From: Thiomicrorhabdus xiamenensis | GTDB taxonomy: Bacteria; Pseudomonadota; Gammaproteobacteria; Thiomicrospirales; Thiomicrospiraceae | NCBI RefSeq assembly: GCF_013282625.1 | Contig: NZ_CP054020.1 | Location: 62,001 to 126,000 of the forward strand | Length of the DNA: 64,000 bases | Direction of reading: 5' to 3' | In this document: piece after piece, positions 1 to 8,517 of the stretch | How the letters are laid out: every line of letters starts with the position of its first letter | Numbering within the stretch: the first letter of the stretch is position 1 | The notes under the pieces: generated by a model | Databases searched by the model: none | What the model saw: the letters and a program-made list of their open reading frames with translations, nothing else | What the model was told of the DNA's origin: nothing | Position numbers and translations under genes: made by a program

Positions 1-27
1 TATGGGGCTTTGTGACAGCAGGAGTCC

Positions 28-58
28 GGTTAATTGATGCATTTAATGTCAATTAACC
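28..58. repeat. Perfect 10-bp inverted repeat at left edge
   Basis: Arms GGTTAATTGA (28-37) and TCAATTAACC (49-58) are perfect reverse complements separated by 11 nt. The repeat overlaps the stop codon of the DUF924 gene. Neither side carries a clear T-tract, so it could be a weak terminator or an operator for a gene outside the window. Confidence 0.5.
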
Positions 59-598
59 TTTGAAAGCTTCCGGTGAGTTGAGATAGTCGATTTCGGCTGG
101 CGAGTTTTGCCGGCCAAGGGCTTTATTGCGGTGCGGGAAGCGACCGAATTTGCGCACGATTTCGCGGTGATGTCGGGCAAAACGGGTGTTGTTTTCCAAG
201 CCGGCGTTTTCGAAAAGACGCACCGATTCATTCTGGTCTTCAAGATTTTCACTGTGCATTAGAGGCATATACAGAAATGCTCGTTGTTCGAGCGGCAGCT
301 CAAGATCAAAAGCGTTTGCCACGGCCAGTTTACAGACGGCTACGGCCTGTTGCTCAGTCGAAAAGCTTTTGGCTTCGCCGCGGAACATATTCAGCGGAAA
401 CTGATCCAACACGATACACAGCGCCAAACACCCTTCGGCACTCTGCTTCCAGTGCTCCAATTCATTGTCGGCGGCCTGTTGCCATAAAGATTCGAATCTC
501 CGACGAATTTCCATATCGATTTCCGGGGTGGAATTAAACCAGTGCTCCGATATCGGCGGGGTGTACCAGAATTGCAGAATTTCAGACGGGGTTGTCAC
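53..598 (-). CDS. DUF924 family protein
   Basis: A soluble protein of about 181 residues that resembles the DUF924 family, alpha-helical proteins of unknown function and similar length. Recognisable blocks are an N-terminal ILQFWY segment, LDQFPLNMFRG in the middle and a C-terminal region with RHREIVRKFGRFPHRN. The GTG at 598 is preferred over an upstream ATG at 715 because GGAG lies 8 nt before it and the extra 39 residues look like random translation. It stands alone on the minus strand. No reaction is known for the family, so none is assigned. Confidence 0.85.
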   Translation of the reverse strand: MTTPSEILQFWYTPPISEHWFNSTPEIDMEIRRRFESLWQQAADNELEHWKQSAEGCLALCIVLDQFPLNMFRGEAKSFSTEQQAVAVCKLAVANAFDLELPLEQRAFLYMPLMHSENLEDQNESVRLFENAGLENNTRFARHHREIVRKFGRFPHRNKALGRQNSPAEIDYLNSPEAFKG

Positions 599-865
599 AC
601 AAAGACTCCAAACAAAAAGGGTTGCATAAAATCTTACCTGAATAAGCGGTTTTCTGGTGTTTTTTGGCTGTGTTCCTGTTGTGGCGTTAAAAGGGGAAAT
701 CCATATCGCTTGCATCGCCTAGGGTCGTTGAATAATGCCTAAATCATTTTCAACTAATTGAATTTAAAAGATATTAGTGTTTTGTAATGCTTGTTGCCTC
801 CGGTGAAATTTACGCTATAAATAAGCAAAGTCTTTCAATAAATACATGTGGTATCTGGAGGGATT

Positions 866-1246
866 ATGGCTCGTAAGTTTTTATCAATTTCCTGGATCTA
901 TCTATTGGCGGGGCTGCTTTTAGGAATCTATATGGCAGCCTCTAAAGATCATGGTCAGCTTCCGACCCACGCGCATATTATGCTGGTCGGTTTTTTGTTG
1001 AATTTTGCCTATGGTTTAACCTACAAACTTTGTCTGGCAGATGGGATACAAGCCGGTAAGCTGGCTCAAGGCCAGTTCATTTTGCATCAAATCGGTGCTC
1101 TGGTTATGGTAGCGGGGCTTTTCCTGCTGTATGGCGGCAGCGCTCCTGAAGCGACTCTTGGGCCGATTCTGGGGGTTTCTTCTATTCTTGTCTTACTGTC
1201 TGCTGTGATTATGGCGTATCAATATTTCAAGCATGGGCAGCGTTAA
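866..1246 (+). CDS. Small membrane protein with oxidase subunit I-like motif
   Basis: A 126-residue protein with four predicted membrane segments. The second begins HAHIMLVGF, which resembles the first histidine-bearing helix of heme-copper oxidase subunit I; short proteins of this kind are often annotated as cytochrome-c-oxidase-like. The ATG at 866 follows a strong GGAGGG site, so it is preferred over the GTG at 848. An intrinsic terminator follows the gene, so it is probably monocistronic. Whether it binds heme is unknown. A single such helix cannot make an oxidase, so the name describes resemblance and not activity. Confidence 0.7.
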   Translation: MARKFLSISWIYLLAGLLLGIYMAASKDHGQLPTHAHIMLVGFLLNFAYGLTYKLCLADGIQAGKLAQGQFILHQIGALVMVAGLFLLYGGSAPEATLGPILGVSSILVLLSAVIMAYQYFKHGQR

Positions 1247-1262
1247 TGAAATTGAGCGAATC

Positions 1263-1290
1263 AAAAAAGCCGACGTGATGTCGGCTTTTT
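1263..1290 (+). terminator. Intrinsic terminator after small membrane protein gene
   Basis: GCCGAC (1269-1274) pairs with GTCGGC (1280-1285) around a 5-nt loop. Five or more A residues precede the stem and five T residues follow, so it could work in both directions. It ends the plus-strand gene at 866-1246. Confidence 0.85.
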
Positions 1291-1349
1291 ATCAGCTGGC
1301 CAGCTAGATAACGTTTATTCACATGCCTGTTGTTCTGACTGAGTTCAGG

Positions 1350-1365
1350 CGTTTCACGTGAAAAG
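1350..1365. other. parS-like site A
   Basis: CGTTTCACGTGAAAAG agrees with the ParB-binding consensus TGTTTCACGTGAAACA at 13 of 16 positions and contains the complete palindrome TTTCACGTGAAA. It lies directly after the formamidase stop codon, in non-coding DNA. The same 16-mer recurs at 10576-10591. Confidence 0.65.
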
Positions 1366-2361
1366 TTATTGCGGCTGGTAAGTTCTTTCCGGGGGCGGGA
1401 ATCCGCAACTGGTTCCATCGGTAACCTGTATTTTATCTTCCCAAGGCAGTTTGTATTTGCCCTGAGCCAGATCGGTCATATAGGTATAGGGGCAATCCAT
1501 TGCACCGCCCTTGACCGCAACATAGCCGCGATGTCCGAATTGATAAATGTTGTTTTCAACGCCCCAGGTATTGCGAGCTTCGTCAACGAGATCCGGACGC
1601 ACTTCTGCGGTAATGATTTCGTCGGCAAGTCCGTTTCCTTCAGCAATGGGAACACCGTCAAAGTTTATGATCGACCCTTCGCCCATCGAATTAAAGGTTC
1701 CATCACTTCCTGCCAGGCAGACATTGGCAGTTACCATAAGATTACAGAAGGCGTTGGCCTGGTTGGTGATTTTCCAGCTGTGGCGAATAGGGGCGGTATA
1801 GCCCGCGGTACGCAACATAATATTGGCGCCTTTGTAAGCGCACTCTCTAGCCATTTCCGGGAACATTCCGTCGTGACAGATAATCAATGCCAGTTTGGAA
1901 CCGCGAGGGCCGTCGCAGACTGGAATACCCATGTCGCCAGGTTCCCATGGCTCAACCGGAACCCAGGGGTGAAGTTTGCGATAGAAAAGTTGAATTTCCC
2001 CCTGATCATCAATGATGATCCCGGTGTTGTAGGGGTTGCCGTTCGGGTTGAATTCCATAATCGAAAAGCAGCCCCAGATTTGATTCTCTTTGCACACGGC
2101 CTGAAAAGCTTGCACTTCGGGGCCGTCACGATGGCACATTATCTCCGGGTTGGTATCCATGGACAGGCCATGCAGGCAGTATTCGGGAAAAACGACCAGA
2201 TCCATGGTCGGCATTTGCCGCCGCGCCTTACGGACCAGATCGCATACCTTCTGGGTTTCACTTGCTAGATCTTCCGGGGTTTTGACGTTTGGAAGCTGTT
2301 TTTGGACCATCCCGATGACGACGCCGTTAGGGGATTTATTAAGTCCTCCGAGTCCACTCAT
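1366..2361 (-). CDS. amiF: Formamidase, nitrilase superfamily
   Basis: Hydrolyses formamide to formate and ammonia in the cytoplasm. The 331-residue protein has the nitrilase-superfamily catalytic triad in the expected places: Glu60 in FPEYC, Lys129 in YRKLHPW and Cys162 in ICHDGM. Length and the C-terminal NNIYQFGHRGYVA and GKYKLPWED blocks match AmiF formamidases better than AmiE amidases. It lies downstream of an alpha/beta hydrolase and an NCS1 permease on the same strand, but a terminator-like hairpin lies between the hydrolase and this gene, so it may also have its own promoter. The ribosome site AAGGAG precedes the ATG. Confidence 0.9.
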   Translation of the reverse strand: MSGLGGLNKSPNGVVIGMVQKQLPNVKTPEDLASETQKVCDLVRKARRQMPTMDLVVFPEYCLHGLSMDTNPEIMCHRDGPEVQAFQAVCKENQIWGCFSIMEFNPNGNPYNTGIIIDDQGEIQLFYRKLHPWVPVEPWEPGDMGIPVCDGPRGSKLALIICHDGMFPEMARECAYKGANIMLRTAGYTAPIRHSWKITNQANAFCNLMVTANVCLAGSDGTFNSMGEGSIINFDGVPIAEGNGLADEIITAEVRPDLVDEARNTWGVENNIYQFGHRGYVAVKGGAMDCPYTYMTDLAQGKYKLPWEDKIQVTDGTSCGFPPPERTYQPQ

Positions 2362-2408
2362 AGAGTCTTCTCCTTATAAATAATTTGGATTTTGCTGTGA
2401 GGAATGAA

Positions 2409-2432
2409 AAGGGCGATCGAATGATCGCCCTT
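2409..2432 (-). terminator. Terminator hairpin after alpha/beta hydrolase gene
   Basis: AAGGGCGATC (2409-2418) and GATCGCCCTT (2423-2432) form a 10-bp perfect stem with a 4-nt loop. On the minus strand it is followed by TTTTCATT. It separates the hydrolase gene from formamidase and may reduce read-through. Confidence 0.75.
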
Positions 2433-2440
2433 GTAGTGGC

Positions 2441-3454
2441 TTAGCTGGCAAGCAGCTCTTTCAGTGCGTCATCAATGAAAGTGACGTCGACAGGGTTTAA
2501 GCCAGGCCCACCGGCGAAATGCCCCCAAACAGATGGAATTGGACGGAATTCCGCATTCGGCATATTGCTGACTTCGTATTCGTTGTCTTCTGGAGGGAAA
2601 TACAGGTCGGTTGCGCCCGGCATAACAATCGCTTTAGCCGTGATGGAACCCAGTGCTTTTTCAAAGTCGCCGTTGTAGATCGGGTTGGCACTGATATCAC
2701 CGTTCTGCCAAGTCCACAGCATTGCTAGAAGGTTATTGGCGTCACGCTCAAGGAAGAAGCCTTCCCAGAATGCTACCAAGAAGTCTTCAAGTGATGAATA
2801 ACCCAGTTCTCTGAATAGTTCCTGGCGATAGAACGGCTGAGAAAAGCCCCAGCCGGCATACACGCGGGCCATTGCTCGTAGACCTTTTGTTGGTGGCTTT
2901 TCATACCAGCCGTGTTCAAAAGCAACGTCTGCAGTCAGAGCGGCTTTGACACTTTCCAGGAAAACGAAGTTATGCACCGAGGTTTTCGCCGATCCGCAGA
3001 ACGGAGCGATACGTTCAACCATATCCGGATATTGCGCACCCCATTGATACGTTTGCTGTGCGCCCATAGACCAGCCGACAACCAAGGCAATTTTTTCGAT
3101 ACCGAACACTTCTGTGACAAGGCGGTGTTGCGCCGATACATTGTCATAAAGTGTGGTACCCGGAAAACGCGCCTGATCATATGGTGCAGGGGTGTTGCTT
3201 GGAGAGGAAGAAAGTCCATTCCCCAGCATGTTCGGGATAATAATGAAATATTTTTCCGGATCCAGAGCCATGCCTTCACCGACTAGCCATTCATTATCGT
3301 AATGCTGACCGGAATACCAGGTTGGGTAGACAATCACATTGTCTTTGGCTTCGTTTAATGTTCCGAACGTTTTGTAAGCCAGTTTTGCGTCTCGAATAGT
3401 GGCTCCGCCTTGTGTAACGAAATCACCCAGTTCAAAAATTTGATAATCTTTCAC
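2441..3454 (-). CDS. Alpha/beta hydrolase, MetX-like family
   Basis: A 337-residue alpha/beta-fold enzyme of the homoserine O-acetyltransferase-like family. Catalytic residues are visible: Ser129 in the nucleophile elbow GWSMGAQ, Asp283 in GATDLYFPPED and His312 in VWGHFAGGPG. There is no signal peptide. Genomic position between an NCS1 permease and formamidase suggests it hydrolyses an imported N-containing compound whose product feeds formamidase; that is inference. It is unlikely to be a true MetX because it is isolated from methionine genes and the oxyanion region differs. It lies 30 nt downstream of the permease. Confidence 0.75.
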   Translation of the reverse strand: MKDYQIFELGDFVTQGGATIRDAKLAYKTFGTLNEAKDNVIVYPTWYSGQHYDNEWLVGEGMALDPEKYFIIIPNMLGNGLSSSPSNTPAPYDQARFPGTTLYDNVSAQHRLVTEVFGIEKIALVVGWSMGAQQTYQWGAQYPDMVERIAPFCGSAKTSVHNFVFLESVKAALTADVAFEHGWYEKPPTKGLRAMARVYAGWGFSQPFYRQELFRELGYSSLEDFLVAFWEGFFLERDANNLLAMLWTWQNGDISANPIYNGDFEKALGSITAKAIVMPGATDLYFPPEDNEYEVSNMPNAEFRPIPSVWGHFAGGPGLNPVDVTFIDDALKELLAS

Positions 3455-3484
3455 GTTATTAAAATCTCCAAAATTAAATCTAAA

Positions 3485-4843
3485 TTACTTGGCTTCGGCT
3501 GATTTGCTGCTTGACATGATTACCCAGTAAGCCAAACCACCGATGATGAATGAAGAAACCGCTGTTGACAGTCCAGGGAAAGACTTTTCAACAATGAAAG
3601 CAGCAACAGAACCGATAGCCCAAGCGATAAAGGCTTTCGGACGCCAGTCGGTGTCGATTTCAGAGTCTTTTCTCATCAGGTACTGGTCAATCAAGATAAT
3701 TGCACCGATTGGTGGAACAAGAATTCCTAGCAGGCTTAGCCATTCGATGAAGAACGCCCAAACGTTGGTTGCGGCAATAACGATACCGATCGCACCTAGA
3801 ATGACGGCTAGAAGACGCATGTGGCTTCCTACGATGCGCGACCAACCGGTTGCAGCGTTATATAGGCAGTGAGAACAAACGGAACCTAGGTTAAGCAGTA
3901 AGAATACAAAAGCGACTACAGCCAACCAGCCGATGTTTTGCGAGATCATGTAACCAAACATGTTGTCGGCACCGAAAGGATTTGCATCCGGAACAGCAAG
4001 AGCGGCGGTCATGATTCCACCGACAAGCATCGCGATCATGTTTGCAAACGGGAATGCGCTGAATGTCGCAACCAGAGAGCTTTTAGAATCTTTTGCCCAG
4101 CGGTTGAAGTCACCGGTTACGGTTCCGGCATCGATGAATAGTGCGATTACCATGGTTAAACCGATACCGAAGGCCATTGGAACTTCAGGGTTGTTACCCG
4201 GATAGGCAGCGATTTCTGCCCAAGTTGTGGTGCTGGCAGCATCGAAAGCAACCCATAAGCCCAGGATCACGAAAAGCGGGGCAGAGATCATACCGATCCA
4301 GTGCAAGCCGCGAACACCGAGGAAGGTGATAGCGATATATAGGATACCGGCGATAATCGCCATCATCGTATAGTTGATATCAAAGGCGCTATTGATCAAA
4401 GCACCGGTAATCCCGGTTTGCACCGCGAACCAGCCCAGTAACAGGGTGGCTAAGAGTCCGGAGGCTAAAACGTAGCCTTTACGCCCGAAAACGACACTGG
4501 CGATCAGTGCAAAGTTGTACCCTTTTTTGGTTCCAAGAAGTCCTAATCCGCCAACGTAGGCGAACATTAATACGTTACCGATGATCATTGCCCATAAGGC
4601 ATCGATGAATCCCATCCCCATTACCAGCAGAGAGCCGGTCATGGCGCCGGTGATGATCATCGGGAAGCCGATCCATACCATACTGACCGAAAACATGCTT
4701 CTTCTGGCATTTGCCGGCACGGCACAGTGTTCATACTCTTCACCGAGTACGTGATCGACTTCTTCTTCGAGGTGTTCTATTTTTGCTTCGTATTCATCTA
4801 TTTTTGATGGAACACTCTGCTTCGTATTCTCCAATCCTGACAT
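3485..4843 (-). CDS. NCS1 family permease (CodB-like)
   Basis: A 452-residue inner-membrane protein with about 12 hydrophobic segments, of the nucleobase-cation-symport-1 family that carries cytosine, purines, allantoin and related compounds. The N-terminal acidic cytoplasmic stretch is followed by FPMIITGAMTGS, typical of TM1. The ATG at 4843 is chosen because AGGAG lies about 9 nt upstream; an earlier in-frame ATG at 4924 would add 27 residues without a clear ribosome site. It is first in a minus-strand group with a hydrolase and formamidase, which suggests import of a formamide-yielding nitrogen source. The substrate cannot be read from sequence. A palindromic operator lies upstream. Confidence 0.85.
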   Translation of the reverse strand: MSGLENTKQSVPSKIDEYEAKIEHLEEEVDHVLGEEYEHCAVPANARRSMFSVSMVWIGFPMIITGAMTGSLLVMGMGFIDALWAMIIGNVLMFAYVGGLGLLGTKKGYNFALIASVVFGRKGYVLASGLLATLLLGWFAVQTGITGALINSAFDINYTMMAIIAGILYIAITFLGVRGLHWIGMISAPLFVILGLWVAFDAASTTTWAEIAAYPGNNPEVPMAFGIGLTMVIALFIDAGTVTGDFNRWAKDSKSSLVATFSAFPFANMIAMLVGGIMTAALAVPDANPFGADNMFGYMISQNIGWLAVVAFVFLLLNLGSVCSHCLYNAATGWSRIVGSHMRLLAVILGAIGIVIAATNVWAFFIEWLSLLGILVPPIGAIILIDQYLMRKDSEIDTDWRPKAFIAWAIGSVAAFIVEKSFPGLSTAVSSFIIGGLAYWVIMSSSKSAEAK

Positions 4844-4891
4844 GGTTGGCTGCTCCTTGTAAATTTGCGTTATTACATTGAAAGTGAAACT

Positions 4892-4947
4892 AAAGTTAAG
4901 GAAAGTTGTTAAAAAAATGGCCAATGTTTAACTTTGTTCAAAGTTAA
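4892..4947. promoter_or_regulatory. Operator-like half-sites upstream of permease
   Basis: TTAACTTT (4928-4935) and AAAGTTAA (4940-4947) form a perfect palindrome with a 4-bp centre. A third copy, AAAGTTAA, lies at 4892-4899. They sit 49-104 bp upstream of the permease start codon. The binding protein is not in the window. Confidence 0.55.
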
Positions 4948-5334
4948 GAGTTTCTTTGACTCAGAAAAACTTAATAAACTTTATTGATTAAGAATAATTT
5001 TGGCCTAAATACTTTTTAATTAATTAAAACAATGTGTTACGCGTAAACATGCATTTTTATAAAAGTTTAAATTGTTTTTTTGGTGCTAAATTTCCATTTT
5101 GTTTATATAAGTTGGTGCATTTGGATAGGTAATAAAATATTGATTTTTAAGGGAAATTTTAAGTAAATGTTGTTAAATGTATGTTTTTGGTAGATAGAAT
5201 GAATCAGTTTGTATGTTTTTGTTTGTTTGCTTTTTTGGAGAAAAATAAATTCCGTAAACCTAAATTCAGGGTTTGAATTCATTAAGTGAATGGATAGGGT
5301 TCTAGAAGAGTTTAAAGTGTATGCGGGCTGATAC

Positions 5335-5375
5335 AAAAAACCCCCGAATAGACATTCCTATTCGGGGGTTTTTCT
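5335..5375 (-). terminator. Terminator of RND efflux operon
   Basis: CCCCCGAATAG (5341-5351) pairs perfectly with CTATTCGGGGG (5358-5368). A-rich and T-rich runs flank it on both sides, so it can act bidirectionally. It lies 20 bp past the stop codon of the RND pump gene. Confidence 0.93.
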
Positions 5376-5394
5376 TATAAAAGTGTTCGATTAA

Positions 5395-8300
5395 TTAACT
5401 TGGCTTTTTGCGAAGAATGCTTTTATTTTCGCTTAAACCGGCAATCAATTTAAAGAACATAGGAACAAACAGCGGAGCTAAGAGGGTCGCTGCGATCATG
5501 CCGCCGACCAGTCCTGTTCCGACCGATACACGAGCCGCCGCACCTGCACCTTCCGAAAGCATGAGCGGGATGGCTGCAATGGTAAAGGCCAGCGAGGTCA
5601 TAACAATCGGACGGAAACGGGTTTTTGCCGCCAGCTCGGCCGCTTCACTCAGTGACATGCCTGCACGGCGTTTCTGCATGGCAACCTCAACGATCAGAAT
5701 CGCGTTTTTCGCCGACAGACCGATCAGCGTCAGAAGACCGAGTTCGAAGTAAATATCGTTGCTCAGTCCGCTGAACATGACCATCAGCGAAGCCCCCAGT
5801 ACCGCAAAGGGCACTGCAGTAATTACCGCCAGCGGGATTGACCAGCGTTCATACTGAGCTGCCAGAATCAGGAATACAAACAGCAACCCGAAAAGGAAAG
5901 CTTGCGATCCGGAATCCGAAGAGGCTTTCTGTTGATAAGCTTCGCCGACCCAACCAAGCTGGAAACCATCCGGCAAGACTTCCGCAGCCACTTCCTCAAA
6001 AGCGGCCAGAGCCTGTCCGGACGAGTAACCTGGTGCCGGATCGCCCATCATTTTAGCTGATGCGAACAGGTTGAAGCGATCCACGGTATCGGCACCGGTT
6101 TTCCGTTCGACCGTTACCAATGCGCTTAACGGAATCATATTGCCGTCTTGCGAACGGACAAAGACCTGTGACAGTTTATCCGGCGTGTCGCGATAGTCGG
6201 CTTCAGCCTGCAGGTTCACTTTGAAGGTGCGTCCGAACAGAGTGAAGTCGTTGACGTACAAACTTCCGAATGTCGCCTGCATTGCCGCAAAAATCTCGTA
6301 AGCCGACACATTCAACAGCTGTGCTTTTTCACGATCTACCAGTGCTTCATATTGTGGTACACGGGTATTGAATGTGGTGCGAACCTGCTGCAGTTCAGGG
6401 CGTTGAGACGCCTTGGCCACCAATTCCTGCGCGACTTTATTCAAGGCTTCGGAACCGGTTCCGTTACGGTTTTGCAGGTAGGCTTCAAAGCCACCGGTCA
6501 TACTCATCCCCATAATGGTTGGCATACCGATCGGGATACTGAAGGCATTCGGGATGGCATTCAGTTGACCAAACAGCTGGCCGACAATCGCGTTGGACGG
6601 CAAGCCTTGTTCCAGACGTTGATCCCAGTGTTCGAGTTTTACGAAAGAGACACCGGAGTCGGTACGGTTAGTAAAGGTTTGCAGGTCAAAACCGGCAAAG
6701 CTGACCGAGTGCTTGACCCCCGGGTGAGCCAGTAAGGTTTCGCTGACCTGATCACGTACGTCTTCCATCTGTGCCAGCGACGAAGCTGGAGGCAGGTAGC
6801 TCAGAACAAACAGGGTTCCCTTATCCTCTTGCGGTACCAGGCTTTTCGGCAGGCTTTGCAAAGTGTCGTAAGTGACATAAACCAGCCCGCCGAACAGCAG
6901 GATGCTGACCAAGCTGTAGCGCATAACGGTGCGAACACCGGCACTGAAACCTTTGGTCAAGCCTTCAAACCCACGGTTAAAGCCGCGGAACAGGAAGTTT
7001 GCCTGCTGATGTCCTTCTTTGAGCATATTCGCGCACAGTGCCGGAGTCAGCGTCAGAGCGACAATACCGGAAATGGTTACCGAAATAACAATGGTGATGG
7101 CGAACTGTTTATACATTTCGCCGCTCAGACCTTCGATAAAGGCCACCGGAATAAAGACCGCACCGAGAACCAGAACGATGGCGATAATCGGTCCGGTAAT
7201 TTCGTTCATTGCCTGAATGGTCGCTTCTCTTGGTCCTTTATGTTCCGTGCGCATAATCCGTTCGACGTTTTCGACCACGATAATGGCATCGTCGACCACG
7301 ATCCCGATGGCCAGAATCATGCCGAACAGTGTCAGCTGGTTGATCGAAAAGTCGAGCAGATACATACCGACGAAAGTACCGACAATCGATACCGGAATCG
7401 CCAGGACAGGAATCAAGGTGGCACGCCAGTTCTGTAGGAAAAGGAAGACCACCAGTACCACCAGAATCAGCGCTTCAACAAGTGTATACAGAACCTTATC
7501 GATCGAAATCTTAACGAATTCGTTGGTGTCATACGGAATGGAGTAGTCCAGCCCCTGTGGGAAACGCTCGGCTAATTCGGCCATTACAGCGTCAACTCTC
7601 TCGCCGGTTTCCAGAGCGTTGGCACCAGGTTGCAGGAAAACGCCCATCGGAACGGTCGGTTTGCCGTCAAAAGTGGCGTTGAAGTTGTACGCCTGAGCGC
7701 CGAGTTCGACACGGGCTACGTCTTTCAGACGCAATAGGGCGCCGTTCGGTTCTGAACGCAGAATAATGTTTTCGAACTCTTCCGGATTATTCAGGCGTCC
7801 TGCCGTGGTAACCGTATAGGTAAAGGCCTGTCCGGTTTCGTTCGGTTCGGCACCGAATTTCCCGGCGGCAAACTGAGAGTTCTGCTGACGGATAGCCGCT
7901 TGGACATCGGCCGGCGTCAGGTCAAACTTCTTCAATTTGTTCGGGTTGAGCCAGATGCGCATTGAGTAGTCTTTGGAACCGAACTGGCGAACTTCGCCGA
8001 CGCCCGGAATACGCGCTAATTCGTCAACTACGTTAATCAGACCGTAGTTAGCGATAAAGACCGTATCAAGACTTTCGTCACCCGAATACAGGGAGATGAC
8101 TTTCAAAATACTCGGGGAGCGTTTATTGACCTTAACTCCCAGTTGCTGGACTTCGGCCGGCAGTTTGTTCAAAGCGCCTTGCACTTTGTTATTGACGTTG
8201 ATGTTCGCCTGATCGATATCGGTACCGATCTGGAAGGTCACGGTCAGAGTCAGAACCCCGGAGGATGAGGATACACTGTTGATATACAGCATATTATCAA

Positions 8301-8517
8301 CCCCGTTAATCGCCTGCTCCAGAGGCGCGGCGACGGTTTCAGCCAGAGTTTCGGCACTGGCGCCCGGATAGGTTGCCTGCACCTGAACCTGAGGCGGCAC
8401 AATTTGCGGATACTCCGAGATCGGCAGGGATTTCATCCCCATGTAACCGGCGATAACGATTATCAGCGAAAATACTGATGCGAAAACCGGCCGATCGATA
8501 AAGAATTTCGACAGCAT
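5395..8517 (-). CDS. RND multidrug efflux transporter, HAE1 family
   Basis: Proton-driven inner-membrane pump that exports drugs or toxic compounds through a tripartite complex. At 1040 residues it has the full AcrB-family length. Present are the N-terminal FFIDRPVFA signature, the paired aspartates of the proton relay in TM4 (GIVVDDAIIVVENV) and the TM10 lysine (GLSAKNAILIVEV). Its start overlaps the adaptor stop by one base (TAATG), so the two are translationally coupled. No outer-membrane TolC gene lies in this window; the complex probably uses one encoded elsewhere. The specific substrate is unknown. Confidence 0.95.
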   Translation of the reverse strand: MLSKFFIDRPVFASVFSLIIVIAGYMGMKSLPISEYPQIVPPQVQVQATYPGASAETLAETVAAPLEQAINGVDNMLYINSVSSSSGVLTLTVTFQIGTDIDQANINVNNKVQGALNKLPAEVQQLGVKVNKRSPSILKVISLYSGDESLDTVFIANYGLINVVDELARIPGVGEVRQFGSKDYSMRIWLNPNKLKKFDLTPADVQAAIRQQNSQFAAGKFGAEPNETGQAFTYTVTTAGRLNNPEEFENIILRSEPNGALLRLKDVARVELGAQAYNFNATFDGKPTVPMGVFLQPGANALETGERVDAVMAELAERFPQGLDYSIPYDTNEFVKISIDKVLYTLVEALILVVLVVFLFLQNWRATLIPVLAIPVSIVGTFVGMYLLDFSINQLTLFGMILAIGIVVDDAIIVVENVERIMRTEHKGPREATIQAMNEITGPIIAIVLVLGAVFIPVAFIEGLSGEMYKQFAITIVISVTISGIVALTLTPALCANMLKEGHQQANFLFRGFNRGFEGLTKGFSAGVRTVMRYSLVSILLFGGLVYVTYDTLQSLPKSLVPQEDKGTLFVLSYLPPASSLAQMEDVRDQVSETLLAHPGVKHSVSFAGFDLQTFTNRTDSGVSFVKLEHWDQRLEQGLPSNAIVGQLFGQLNAIPNAFSIPIGMPTIMGMSMTGGFEAYLQNRNGTGSEALNKVAQELVAKASQRPELQQVRTTFNTRVPQYEALVDREKAQLLNVSAYEIFAAMQATFGSLYVNDFTLFGRTFKVNLQAEADYRDTPDKLSQVFVRSQDGNMIPLSALVTVERKTGADTVDRFNLFASAKMMGDPAPGYSSGQALAAFEEVAAEVLPDGFQLGWVGEAYQQKASSDSGSQAFLFGLLFVFLILAAQYERWSIPLAVITAVPFAVLGASLMVMFSGLSNDIYFELGLLTLIGLSAKNAILIVEVAMQKRRAGMSLSEAAELAAKTRFRPIVMTSLAFTIAAIPLMLSEGAGAAARVSVGTGLVGGMIAATLLAPLFVPMFFKLIAGLSENKSILRKKPS

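Larger units (their letters stand above)
4844..5394. other. AT-rich intergenic region upstream of permease
   Basis: About 550 bp without a credible gene. It holds the permease 5' region with an operator-like palindrome, a long AT-rich stretch with no recognised structure, and the terminator of the RND operon at its right end. An open frame at 5103-5336 has strongly AT-driven composition and no ribosome site. Confidence 0.6.

Noticed and set aside
1369-2268. Long plus-strand frame of about 299 codons
   Set aside because: It is the antisense shadow of formamidase, whose catalytic residues are all in place on the minus strand.
5103-5336. 77-codon minus-strand frame
   Set aside because: Composition is that of AT-rich non-coding DNA, there is no ribosome site and no recognisable domain.
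6829-7437. Plus-strand frame of about 202 codons inside the RND pump gene
   Set aside because: Antisense shadow; the pump gene is intact and highly conserved in this region.
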